Assembly: GCA_021234155.1 (NCBI GenBank)
Contig: JAJEKV010000033.1
Coordinates: forward strand, 10,984,163-11,048,162
DNA length: 64,000 nt
Source of the DNA: Isoetes taiwanensis
Taxonomy: Eukaryota; Streptophyta; Lycopodiopsida; Isoetales; Isoetaceae
Direction of reading: 5' to 3'
In this document: piece by piece, positions 10,281-21,639 of the stretch
How positions within the stretch are numbered: the first letter of the stretch is position 1
Layout: the number at the start of each line of letters is the position of its first letter
Notes under the pieces: model-generated
What the model was told of the DNA's origin: nothing
Seen by the model: only the letters and a program-made list of their open reading frames with translations
Database searches by the model: none
Position numbers and translations under genes: made by a program

Positions 10281-13200
10281 ATGTGTACTAAATCTTGCTC
10301 ATTCTGCATATTCCTACAAATCCTTATTGTTCACTCCTTATTGTTTTTTAAGGTTCATTGGATTTTGGCATATTCCTATAAATATGCCAGATCTAGGGTC
10401 CACACATTTACACATCACACCCTTGTATACTTCGGCGCTCTCCAATGTATATATGTACGTATAAAATACGTAGGGGAATGGCGAATACACGAACCATTGC
10501 AAAGAAGAAAGAAAATGTTTTTCCAGTCAGCACAGGAGACGGCGTTCATCCGCCTCTGAACCTACAAACCACCCAGCTCAGCTCAGCATGCACCCTAAAC
10601 TCGGGTGCCCTTAATGCGTGGATGAATCTAAGAGTGATTCCACATCAAGCGGCCCATTCTATCTGTTCTCCTATATCTGAAGCCCTACCTGCCACCAAAA
10701 TGCATGAAATCATGTGCATAATCTAAAGCACAGCTTGTAAACCTCGCCAATGTTGAAATGCAATGGAACAAGGCTTGCTTTGCCCTACAAAACCCGAAAC
10801 AGGGGCCACAACAGAAAAAAAGCGCCAGATCTGCAGTCCATCAGGCCGGATTTCTCCTGCAACATAAGGCCTGCCCTCGCGAATACCAAGTATCGACCGC
10901 TGCATGTGTCCAAAAAAACTCCAGCCAAGCCGCAGACCAGGTATAGAAATGCATGTGCATATAAGGAACATCTAATTTTGGACCTTAGAAAAAATCCACA
11001 ACAAACACAGAAACCCCCTTTCTTCGGTCCACCATTGCCCAAATCTTAGTATCCAGATAATTTTGCAACCTTATGCATATTGCTATCACAGATGATTACA
11101 CAACGCTTCCATAGTTGTAGAGTTTCTGCAGCAGTGGATACTAGCAAAAGTTTTAGCACTAGTCTGGTTTATTGAATAATGTCGAAAGATGAAGAATTCG
11201 GTTCACATGTAGACATTCAATAAGTGACAAATAGAACTAGTTACTTGTCTTGCTTTGATATCTAGTATATGGAAGAACTCATTTAGTTGCCTCAAAATTT
11301 ATGATAACAGGAGAGAGTCATGCACAAATATTTAAGCAAATAGTAGTTGCAAACATGTGCAGTTGCAATACCACAAAATTAAACTGCATTAAATCATGTG
11401 CTTTCATTTCTCATGTTCGGTTGTTCCATCGATGCCGTTAATTTGCCATAAAATAGTGTAGACAATAACCTTTGTGCACCATTGATCCGTGCAAGGATTT
11501 TGAGGAAAGAATAGATATGGCCTTCGATGTGTTAAATTCCATGCTATTTTCCATGATATGAGGGTCCAAAACCACAACAAAAGCCAAAACCAAAGGGAGA
11601 AGAGAAAGTGATACTAATCTTCCATTCTATTTCCCCGGCCTTCTATATATAACTAGAAGTTCTATTACCCTAGCCTTCTATCTTCTTATATTATAGATTT
11701 ATAGCGTAAGTATGTATGTCATGCATCAAACATGGAGGGCTCAGATTGTGCCACGTGGCATGAGAAGTGTACTTTTTTAATGCCAAAAGGTGCTATAGGC
11801 ACTCCTGGAAAAGGCGTGCATTTTATATCTAAAATGCCGTGTCGCTTCTCACTTCGTTGCCCTTTATATTCTTCCCTTTGCTCGGCTATTCTCTCCCCCT
11901 ATCCTCCAGTTGAAGATTTGAGCGCTTCAATCCGCCGGATCTCCATAGCCAGAGCTTCGCATTCTGTCACAAATCGGGCACCCCCTTTCTTCCTTGGATC
12001 CAAATCCGTTTCGAAAACCATACTCTATTCTGCCAGATCCTCTTTTCCGTTCCGAAAATAAAGCTTCTAGATCCTTTTCAATCCATTCAAGGTATTTTTG
12101 GTGCCCAATTCCTTCATCCTCGCGCTTCCGTTTTGGTCCTTTATATGAACCAAATCCAGCAGTTGGGCACCTTCCGCTTGTGCCAATCCAACACAAGGCC
12201 TGTAGACCTAATCATTTTCCGGCGTCATGGCTGGGCAAAGAAGGGCACACACGTCTGCTCTTCTCAATGCAGAGCTGCGACGATCCAAAGAATCAGAATG
12301 GGCCTGGGAGCAATGAATCCGAAAATGATTTGGCAGCTAATCAAATAGTAAGCATGGGAGTTGAGTTATGCCAGGCCGAGTAGTATATGAGGCATTTTTT
12401 ATTATTAGGATGGCTATAGCCGGCCAGGTTATGGACCAGGTCGACCCATTCCTTCCTTTCTCTGAGCCTGCATTGCGAATGATTACTGCCTTCCAGCATG
12501 TTTTGTCGTCTCTCTTTCAGAAAATAATCTAATTGTTAGAGAGGAAGCATGCCAGACAGAATTATTATTTGGGGGGTTTACTGGGTGTTTCCATGCAATC
12601 CGTTGCATCTTGCGAAGAGCGAAGAATCATGCAAATCAGGCAAAGGCTTTCCATCTAAATGCTATGGTGGTGCAAATCAGACAAAGTCTTTCCATCTGTG
12701 TGCTTGTTTGCTTTTTGAATCTTATTATATGTTTTATCTTTCTTTTGTTGTAGGCATCGATATATTGCTCCAATCCGAAGACACAACCTGGATATTTTTG
12801 TACTAAAAGATAAACCTGTATTTATTCCTGAATCTATTTCTTTTGCGACCATTCCAACATTGCTACGTGGAAGCCCTGCTTCTTTTCTACCACTAATAAA
12901 GTCAAACTTTATATAAATTTCATTCTGGAGTTGTGCCTGAGATAGTTTACCGCATAGCCAAGCATCACAATAGAATGGGCCAACGAATTCCTCTTATATA
13001 TGCTACTTTATCATCAATGGAGGAGGTATTTGGGCAACCAGTGGTGAATGCAAAGGTCTGTATGACGCAATTTGATATCTCGCATTTATATTTGAGCCTC
13101 ATGGACACAACAAACAAACATCAGTGCGTTAGCGGCAGTCCTTTTCTACAACAATGCACGAGACTTGATTCTTGGGTTGCTTCAACTTGCAACCACGATT

Positions 13201-14129
13201 ATGTTGTATGTTGGCCGATGAGCTTGTTTCAAAATCGCTAACTTCATGAATTGGGCACTATTTCAAGGCCAGTCCAACTTTCATGAATTGGCATGTTATT
13301 GGTATTGCATACAAGCGATAAGATCATTTTGATATGATGGATAATGCAGTTGGAATGATCTTCAACATTTTTAAAATTGCTTATAGCAATGCATAAAAAT
13401 GAAGTGATGGTATAAAAATGGATAGTTCTATATATGAAACAAGGTGCTGCGCATGAGGGGTTGCCCTTCAGTGCCCAGAGAATTGTATTTTCATGGTTTC
13501 TGTTTTGCTGTTTCGTGCTAGGTGTTTTCTGTTTTGTGTGAAGCCCTGTAAATACTATGAATATAGGAAGTCGTTTTCTTAATGCCAAGTCTATAGCAAT
13601 CTGTCTTGTGGTGTTAGAGGAAGGTATTTTTAGCAGAAATAATAGGAAAGGCAAGCTTAAAATCTCTGTACATTGTCACTGCAAATATATCTTTTATTGT
13701 CTAGCAATATGGGACTAAAGTAGCCGTTAGATCTATAAGTAAAGTTGTAATACTTACGAATAGAAAGTAGGTAGCTTATGCAAATATGACGTATTCATGT
13801 CCATCGTGTGGCTAGAGTCCTAAGAAATTTGGCCATTATTTTATCCCTACTCAATTACCTCCATTTATGTTTTCATGAACAAGCTTTCAATAAGGGCATT
13901 CATAAGATGAGGAAAAATGAATTCAAGAAGCTACGAAAAACAAGATCCTGGGATCGTTTTGCCAATCCTTACAATCATTTGTTACCAAATTTTAATTGTT
14001 GGTACCCAATCCCTGATCATCGTGTATGCCCAAATGCTTTTAGTCAATCTTGGCACGGTCTTAACAACTATTGTTTCCACCTCCTTCCTTGGTATTCGAG
14101 ACTTTCCAGTATGCTATGACCTGTAAAGC
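10281..14129. other. No gene recognised
   Basis: This AT-rich stretch has scattered short open frames. None matches a family I recognise. A minus-strand frame at 12196-11927 is lysine/glutamate-rich (RKREDEGIGHQKYLEWIEKD) and could be a fragment of something real. A short imperfect duplication (GCAAATCAGGCAAAGGCTTT and GCAAATCAGACAAAGTCTTT) lies near 12630-12695. I see no RNA gene or clear element ends. Confidence 0.4.
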
Positions 14130-15370
14130 TGACATCACTCTTGTTATCTTTCAATGGGAATCAGCCCCATGGTGGCCAGCCCTACATGATGATGCCGGAG
14201 GTTGGCGCCCTTCCTTCGTGGATCATTTATACTTCCCATCTAGAGGACAAAGTTTGATCCATAGCGCTCGTTCCTCACTGCCACATCACAAACCAATTAG
14301 TCCTCTGATTGCTCTTCGATTAGCAGCATCTAACTACGTGAGTTTATTTTCTTTGCAGATGTTTTTCGTTCAAATTTTTGGTCTGCCTTGTCAAGCAATG
14401 ATGATGAAGAGTTAAGGGCATTGAAGGACACGCTAGCTGTTGAGCTTTTACATTGTCGTTCTGAAGGCATGCTAAAGAGCTATTCTAGCCATTGGAAAGA
14501 ATTTAAGTCTTGGTGTGATTCCAAAAGCCTTACAACCCTCCCTTTTACACCCTTGACTATCTGACTATCTGCCTGTTTATTAGCCGTATGGTAGCCAACG
14601 CCAGCTCTCTTTCCAAGATCCAGTCTATGCTTACTTCTATTGGTTTCCATCATCAACTAGTTGGTCTTGCTAAGCCTACAGATCACCCCCTTGTTACCTT
14701 GCTTTTGAGCTCAACCAAACGTTCGTTGTCCTCCTGCACGATTAAGAAGAAACCCTTACTCCCACACATGGTACGAGATATAGTCGACCACTTTGCCAGC
14801 CCCTCATCGACCCTTTTAGATGTCATGAAATGCACGGCCATTGTTCTTGCCTTCGTTGCCTTCCTTAGGAGCTCGGAGATCCTAGCATTACGATGGGATG
14901 AGATTTTGTTCTTGCCTTCTCATGCTAGTCTTTTTATTAAAGCTTCTAAGACTGACCAATTAGCAAAAGCACGTGGGTCCATATTGCTAGGCTAGGTGGC
15001 ACTTACTATCCCGTTGCACTTCTCGAATGCTTAGTAAGGCTAGCCAATTTTAAAGAGGTTGATAGTCCCTCTGGCGGTTTGTTAATACGAGGAATTCGGG
15101 TCTCATCTCGCGGCCAAACCCTTCGCCAAAAACCCCTCTCTACACTTAGAACCTGGTTTAGAAGTTGTATTTTTGCCATAGGACAAGACCCTCAGCTCTT
15201 TAGACGCACTCAGCTAGACGTGGCGACGCCTCTGTAAAACTAACCCTCATGCTATCCAGCCTTATTGGGTTGGATTACACCTGCAAAACAAGGATGGCAT
15301 TATGGTGATATGTTGAGTAGGACTGAGATCGTCCAAGCCTACAGTCAGCTCTTAGTAGCTATAAACTAAC
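14130..15370 (+). pseudogene. DIRS-like retrotransposon remnant: end of RNase H region plus tyrosine recombinase
   Basis: A first piece (about 14137-14330) contains FQWESAPWWPAL and then FVDHLYFPS. This resembles the W-P-x-x-PWWP region that ends the RT/RNase H polyprotein of DIRS-order elements. After it comes a typical recombinase core-binding segment (HCRSEGMLKSYSSHWKEF), a stop near 14565, and a 135-residue open frame (14588-14995). That frame includes AFVAFLRSSEILALRWDEI, the box I region with the catalytic Arg of phage-integrase-fold recombinases. Homology appears to continue in a shifted frame to about 15370 (LSRTEIVQAYSQLLVAI), where box II with His-x-x-Arg and the Tyr would lie, but that part is full of stops. 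The element integrates by tyrosine recombination rather than DDE chemistry. This copy is clearly dead. A Crypton or a cellular recombinase fragment is possible, but the preceding PWWP-like segment favours DIRS/Ngaro. Confidence 0.6.
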
Positions 15371-17576
15371 TCCTTACCCATAGTCCTGCAAAAGGATGAA
15401 AAGGTTATATAGACACAATACAACTCAATATTATTGTTAGGACTTGGTCGAATGGTAATTCAACTCAATCCTTGACAAAAACGTACAAATGCATGGCTTA
15501 TAAGACCTTTTCAAGCATAACTCTTGGGCACGGCGCCATCCACCGAGGCACGAGGGCCTAACACTTTCATGGTGGTATTGAGCAAAATATAAAATCAAAG
15601 AAAAGTGTATCAAATATACAGGCTCTTCTGCATTATGTGGTGCATCATTCTCTTTACTAATGTTTCTTGATATTGTCTCTAAACCACCAAAGAATGATCT
15701 GCTCTATTCATTACTCAAATGGCATGGATCACTACCTGCATCATGAACAAGCAATGCAAGAATGTCATTTCATCATCATCCTATCTTGGAATATTAAATT
15801 AAAATGCATCTTTCGTGTCCTAAGTAAGAAAAAGAATTAAAAGAAATTGCAAAATCGCACATATAGGCATAAATATTGGTTCAAAATGGACGACAGCACC
15901 ATGCATTCCCCAAATCATCAGCTGTAAAGCAAGTGCTCCTCTGCTTGGATGCAGCCTCTGACCATTCCGATCAGAATGGCAAACACATCATAATTTTAAT
16001 CCACATCACTATGTAACATTTTTTATAACATTTTTTTATGCCTAGCATGCAATGTCTTTTTCTGAGACTTAATTGAGTCTGTGGTCTAGCTACAGTTGAG
16101 ACCATAATTGAACGTAAATGTTCGCTAGGCATTTCATGTAGTCTAAGCTTAAGCCTAGAGTTCACGAACTTAAGCCCGTGACTCGAACTATCAGTACATC
16201 AGCATGTGATTTGGTAAGCATAGTTCTACTGTCTTCTGTCCTATAATAGCTGTGAAGAGACTTACCTCTCTGCTTGAATGCAGCCTCGAAGCACACCAAT
16301 CTCTACATCACTATCCAAATGCTCAATAACAAGTGCAAGGACCAATGTAAAGGCCAACAAGAATTTGGAGGTGCCAGAATATAAAAATCATCAAAAAGAA
16401 GAGATACATTAACTCAGCGAGATACTAGTTTAATGCTAGCTGTCATGTTCAGTGGCCATCAAAGACCACATTGACAAAGCTAAGGTATCATAGATGTGAA
16501 ATGATGTCTGCATAATATTGTAAGAAGTTTTTCTTTAACTATCGAAATCTGGTTACTGAAGTAGCAGCATGATTTTAGACAGAAGCATTATTCTAACTTT
16601 CTAGCAATATTCTAATATTCTAGCATGAGTTTAAATAGAAGCAAGGAAATTCTTGTTCCTCTATTTGGACAACTCTGTTGGCATTGCTTTCCTTCCTGGT
16701 ACAACCTCAATTGTTTTGCCTGCAGCAGCAAACTAACCCATGCTATAGCCTTAGACCTTCCCAAATAAGGACCATAGACTCAATGCCTACCTGCTTATCC
16801 CAGTTTTGTAACATGGATGTACAAGGATTTGTCTACAACGGATTCAAATTCAAGTTATACTGACATTGCATGAACTTTCAAATCAGACTAAATAAGAACA
16901 GTACCTCTGACACCCAAGAATTGTGTTGTTTGTTCTCCTCCTCAAAAGTCCTCTGCATGAGCTTTCCGTTTGAACTTCAAGTCCTACTGTAGAGCTAAAG
17001 CAAATGCAAATATGATGTTACGAATTTTGAGCAGCCTGATCTTTCTCCTCATTCTTGTTTATGCTAAATTATAAGAAGCTTGCACTTCCATGGTCGAAAG
17101 ATAAAGGACTCAGAAAGTCTAGTTTAGGAGGAGAAGGAAGGCAACAAATGATGAAATTTTCTAATTGTCTCAGTGGGCACAATGATGTGAAAGGCCAGGT
17201 CAAAAACATTATTCAAATGGTTGGCTAATTAAAATCTAGCTAATAAATCCAGTAGTAGAAATACCAATAGCAGAAATACCTAGAAAATCATGAATGATGT
17301 TCAGCATGCTTCAATCGAAAACGGACGATGCATCAGCAACAAGCCAAGATTTGGCTAAAATACCTTACATTCCAAGAAATGTGTATTAAAAATAGCAATA
17401 TAAAGGACCTAGCAAAGGATTTGGGCCAATGGTGTTTAACCTGGTAGTGATTCATAGGGGTAAGTTTCAAGAAGCTATAGATATGAGGCGAACCATAGGG
17501 ACCAGTTGCAAGAAGGCATAAATCTCGGGCGAATCCACACTCCTTCCACTGTAGATCAAATGGCGAACTCGTTCTG
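15371..17576. other. No gene recognised
   Basis: AT-rich sequence without a supported gene. Two short copies of a TCTGCTTGGATGCAGCCTC-like motif occur near 15940 and 16280 and may mark a repeat. No open frame longer than about 65 codons has a recognisable domain. Older gene debris could be hidden here, as it is in the neighbouring tubulin segment. Confidence 0.4.
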
Positions 17577-17945
17577 GGCTCATTTTACCTCTGAACATTG
17601 CTGATGTTGTCAAGTATCTCCCATCCCTTGGATCAGCTGTACACATCATGTTTTTGGCATCCCACATTTGTTGTTCGATATTGTTGTGAGCCTTTTAGAG
17701 GTGCAAACCCCACCATGAAAAAATGAAGCCTTGGAAATGGAATAAGGTTTACTGCCAGCTTCCTAAGATCGGAATTTAGTTGGCTTAGAAACCTCAAGCA
17801 GCATGTAATCCCACTCGATGTTGCGGAAATGAGATGATTTAAATCCCCAAATGTATGAGTAACCAGCTTGAGAGTTCTGAAGCAAATATCGTAGAGAGCC
17901 TAGTTATCCAATACCATACATTCATCTGCATTCTATACACCAACT
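17577..17945 (-). pseudogene. Beta-tubulin pseudogene fragment
   Basis: On the minus strand about 120 residues of beta-tubulin can be followed without introns. They run from NADECMVLDN through [46 protein letters not shown] and [10 protein letters not shown] to [11 protein letters not shown] and SAMFRGKMS. This covers roughly the middle third of the protein, between the nucleotide-binding and C-terminal regions. Lesions: a GAG-to-TAG stop at about 17901, a frameshift before NADEC, and a deletion of about two dozen bases that removes the residues between QQYR and QQMWD and shifts the frame. Similarity stops abruptly after KMS, and the open frame then runs into unrelated sequence (to 17467). 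The lack of an intron fits a processed copy, but the fragment is too short to prove it. It makes no functional tubulin. Confidence 0.85.
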
Positions 17946-18047
17946 TCTGCGCTTACTGCTCTAACAACCTACATCTTAATTTGGTTCCATGCACTTTTCA
18001 TAATGTTATGTGCATCCTTCTGATTTGCATCACGTTGAAGAATTATT

Positions 18048-18935
18048 TCAGATATTGTTACTGCATCTGCAAATCAGCTGAGACCAGTACATGCAGATGC
18101 CCATTGGACTAGATGCTATTTGTCTGACCACAACTCGAAGATGGCTTATTGCTTCATAGAATCTCTGGTGCACACAGTAGATAACAGCGAGGTTGAGGTG
18201 AGCTTCTGGTAACCGTGGGTTTACCTGTATAGCCCTCTGGAAACAATTCAAAGCACCCTTGTATTCTTTATTTTCCAACTTCTCTACACCATGTCTTGTC
18301 TCAACATAACCATAGACTCTCCACTTCACCAGTTCTACTTGTGCTAAGCTTTTCTTCACAATATTTGAATATCGATAGGTCCTCCTAATGGGGCACCTGC
18401 ATCGAGGACTGCAGAAAAAAATCTTCATACGAGAGTTCATGGAAATAAAAAACTTAGTTAGCAAAGATCTTACCAGGACTTGAGCTTTATGGCTTGGGAT
18501 TCAACTGATGATGTCCCATCCATGGAAGAAGTTGACTCATCTATATCCATCCACTGATCTAGCCCACTGACTTAAAAAATGTGGCCATAATCTGTAAGCT
18601 GGATAAATCTGTGAGACAGATCGGTTTCCTCGAGTTTCATTTGTGATATTACATCTAATATATCTGGGTCACAGATCCTGCATTTAGAGGGGCATTTCTC
18701 TCCGCACATGCCTATGCAGGGGTGGCCACATTTAAGCCTTCATATACTTGGTAACAAAGAAGATCACAGGCAAGGTGTTCACATTCCCAAGCACATGGCT
18801 CCAGGCAAGGTATGCACGGTTCTCCACATTTAAGGGAAAATTTGGTATGCAAGCATCTTTTTTTGGCAATTTGCTGCACAGGGCGGGCAGGGCAAGGAAC
18901 ATTTATCTTTGCAGTTGTGTCCACACGGAAGACCA
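18048..18935 (-). pseudogene. ZNFX1-like protein, C-terminal part: NFX1-type zinc fingers, ring-like end and TPR
   Basis: This is the 3' portion of a locus similar to NFX1-type zinc finger-containing protein 1, an RNA helicase of the UPF1-like SF1 group. Reading downward: CGHNCKDKCSLPC, then (after a frameshift in an A7 run near 18862) SLKCGEPCIPCLEPCAWECE. After another frameshift come CGHPCIGMCGEKCPSKCRIC, LTDYGHIF, an in-frame TAA near 18571, and GLDQWMD. A 65-bp intron (18473-18409) joins IKLKS to CPRCRCPIRRTYRYSN, the conserved Cys pair that follows in this family. The end is a TPR-like pair (NKEYKGALNCFQRAIQ, PRLPEAHLNLAVIY). Two frameshifts and a stop make it a pseudogene unless the assembly is faulty. 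The helicase half lies at 20385-21637, separated by unrelated sequence. Confidence 0.8.
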
Positions 18936-18944
18936 CGCCCATAT

Positions 18945-20384
18945 TTTACTCCACCATATGTATTCGTTTTTTCCATGTATTATAGCGTTTGGTTCATCTT
19001 TTATTCTGGACCATTGATGTGAGGAATATTCACAGATCAAGGGCCCTTAGTTTTTTACACACGCACCCCACGAAAGTTTCAAAGGTGCAAAACAGACCAA
19101 TGGTTCGTGCCAAAAACAAAGAAATAAAAATAAAAAATTGCAAAACCCATTGAAGGCGGCTATGGACTGCCGAAATGAACAGAAGGGCTAGCAGAAGTGG
19201 TAATAGCTGAGCTTCACCCCATCGGCCACGCCTGTCCCCTGGTCAGGCAAATCTACAGTTTAAATGATCTAACTGAGTAGTATCCAAATCCGTTTCTGTT
19301 GCACCTTTCTCTTCTGCTTTCTCTGCTGTAGGTGTGCTTTTCAGTGGGGCATCCATCAGACGGCTCTGTTTTGCTCTAGCGGCTGTTTGTAAGGCTATTT
19401 CAAACCCACCTCCTCAACCCAACCATTTCTCCATTCACCGCCCATATTCATACCTTCCCGCCCATAACAGGTAATAATTCTTCTTCAACTAATGCTTTGT
19501 CTGCAGCGGCAGCCCATTCTTCTGCCTCCTTACTCAGCAACGAAAAGCAAGAACATCATCACCGAGGCGAAGGGATTTGGAGGTACAGATTCGGAAGGCT
19601 TTGAGAAATCACAGATTTAGAAGGCTTTGTTAAAGCACAAATTTGACAAAGAAATTTGTAATGGCTTTAAGAAAGTTAAGCCCTTCACACATTCAAGAAG
19701 CTCGTTTAGGGCTTTGGCATACCAGTTTAAAGCTTTGGCAGCCGATTCAATCCACCGCCCAATTATACAGCAAAGGGACACGGCAAAATGGCATATTTCC
19801 AAAGCTCCATGGCTCCAAGCTGGAAAAAATGCAGAGGATAAGGAAGGGCCAGTACCAGCACCGGGCGAAAACAGGGCGATTGGTTGCCGGATATGCAGGA
19901 GTAAGGGCTAACCTGCTCAGGGCCAGATCTAATGCGGCATGCTCCTCCATTCTGGCAGGGGACAAAACCCTCTTCCCTTGCATTTTAGCAACACAACCAG
20001 CCTGCCATCTGAAATAGGGCCGGACACCCGGATGCCTAAACACTAACCCCTGTAAGAAATAAACACACAAGAAATCCCCCACAGCCAGCTTCCAAGTCCG
20101 GCATGCCCACGCCCAGGAGGTCCTCACCTGTCCGCTGCCCAGCCGCCTTCACATGCATTCCAAATTTGGACCAACTGAACCTTTGCAAAAAAATCCACGA
20201 AAAAAGGAGTTGCAAAGCACCCAAAATAGCATGAAACAGTGAAGCTCCTCTCACATGGCAAATTATACCCTTTTCAATACAATACTATACGGAAATCATA
20301 GGCCAAACCACTGCCTGAAAACCCTCCACAACCCCAAAACGAAAACAGCATACTATATCTCATTACATCTTTTAAACATCTTTT
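18945..20384. other. Sequence inserted between the two halves of the ZNFX1-like pseudogene
   Basis: About 1.4 kb separates the last zinc-finger-like residues of the 5' half from the first of the 3' half and shows no similarity to the gene. It may be an intron, an insertion, or both. Its right part (19850-20230) has a GC-richer patch loosely resembling 10750-11030 (both have TTTGGACC followed by AAAAATCCAC), suggesting a shared repeat family. No terminal repeats or target duplication were found. Overlapping open frames here have no recognised domain. Confidence 0.4.
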
Positions 20385-21637
20385 AGGACGGAAAACTCTT
20401 TCATGTGTTCCTGGATGGCAACGCCTTGGACAAGCATGCCCACATTGTAGCTAGTATTCACACCATTGGTTGCATCCACCATCTTCCACTTGTCTAAACT
20501 GTTCAGCTCTGAAAATTGGTGTTTCTACATTTTGGTGATTCTGGCAACATAAAATAAGCTTTGGCCTTATGCAGCCAGTATCTTTGAGAACTTTAACCAC
20601 ATTTTTCCACAAGGTGCTCTTTTATGATAGAAGTTTGGCATTGCCAAATATGTATAAACCTTCTCTGGCCCTTGACAAGGCTACACATACACGATTTTCA
20701 CTTTTAAGGAATCTAATACTGCCCATACCTTCTTTCCCTTGAGATTGGTCATTTCGTACAAGTGATAATTCTTCTCCTTGAAAATCGTCTACACTGGAAA
20801 TGTAGCTCAAGTGCTTTCATCTTCAGAAGGACTCCCAATCGGGGTAATTGATAAGAGCGGATGGTTCTTTAATCTGTCATGCAATCGCCTCTTAATTTCC
20901 TTTACTTGGCCTTTGTACATGGCCAGAATGACAATATCAGATGGCTTGTAACAACCTTCATTCAGAAGATAATTACAAATCTCAACTATAAGCTTTGCTT
21001 CTGAAACATTCACCTTTCTACCCACATCGCTGCTTTCTTTCTCCTGGGCTCTGTGATCAAAAAAGAAAAGGCTTGACTTCATTCCTTTAATATCTACGTA
21101 CTCATAAACACTAGAGTGATTTGTAAGCTCTGGATATAACCTAGCAATTAGACGTGAAATTGATGGCTTCATCCTCCTTTGGGCTAGTAGTGTTACATGC
21201 TCAATACCTCCTATAACAAGACTCTCAAATAAGGAAACAACCAACTTATGCTTGATGGAAAGCTTGTACGTTGCAATTGATGGCCGCAGCTGTTTGTGAT
21301 CTCCAATGAGTATGACATGCTTGGTGGAAGGGCTCAGGCCTGCTAGGCTCTCTAAAACCTTCGCTACTTCTTCGACTACCAGTATCTCTGGCTTAAGTGA
21401 TACAATAATGTCATGATATCTGGCTGCTGCAGTTGTAGTCATTTCTATGACATTAGAACACTTTAGAATTGAGAGCTGAATTTCTCTATCTACCTCACTA
21501 AGTACTTTACAAGCGTTCTGATATTCTTTGGACAGATTTGCTAGCTCCTTTTGTGCTGCGCCATGAATTTCATCTAGCCAATAGGTATAGTTTCTATCTT
21601 GCCACAGGAGGTAAGATCCAGACATCCGGAACGTCAA
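20385..21637 (-). pseudogene. ZNFX1-like RNA helicase, C-terminal helicase core and first zinc finger
   Basis: An open frame of 276 codons (21637 to 20807) followed by 62 codons in another frame (20810 to 20622) spans the SF1 helicase motifs. In order these are VIEMTTTAAAR, motif II as VVEEVAKVLE (usually EEAAEVLE), motif III LIGDHKQLRPS, motif IV-like AQRRMKPSISRLI (usually QHRM), the motif V region VDDFQGEELSLVR, and motif VI ENRVCVALSRAREGLYIFGN. The sequence continues in frame to about 20385 with LCCQNH, GGCNQWCEY, a TAG near 20455, and LQCGHACPRRCHPGTH, the start of the NFX1 zinc-finger array. The Walker A half of the motor is absent, because similarity ends at 21637. Altered motif II and IV residues, a frameshift near 20810 and the stop mark a dead copy. 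In other eukaryotes ZNFX1 acts in small-RNA inheritance and antiviral defence; no function is inferred for this copy. Confidence 0.85.
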
Positions 21638-21639
21638 TT

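Noticed and set aside
7170-10600. Terminal inverted repeats for the Tigger/pogo element
   Set aside because: Sequences near 7178 and 10540 look superficially alike (CGTGTTCA/GCGTTCA and CTCTG), but in direct rather than inverted orientation and without a TA duplication.
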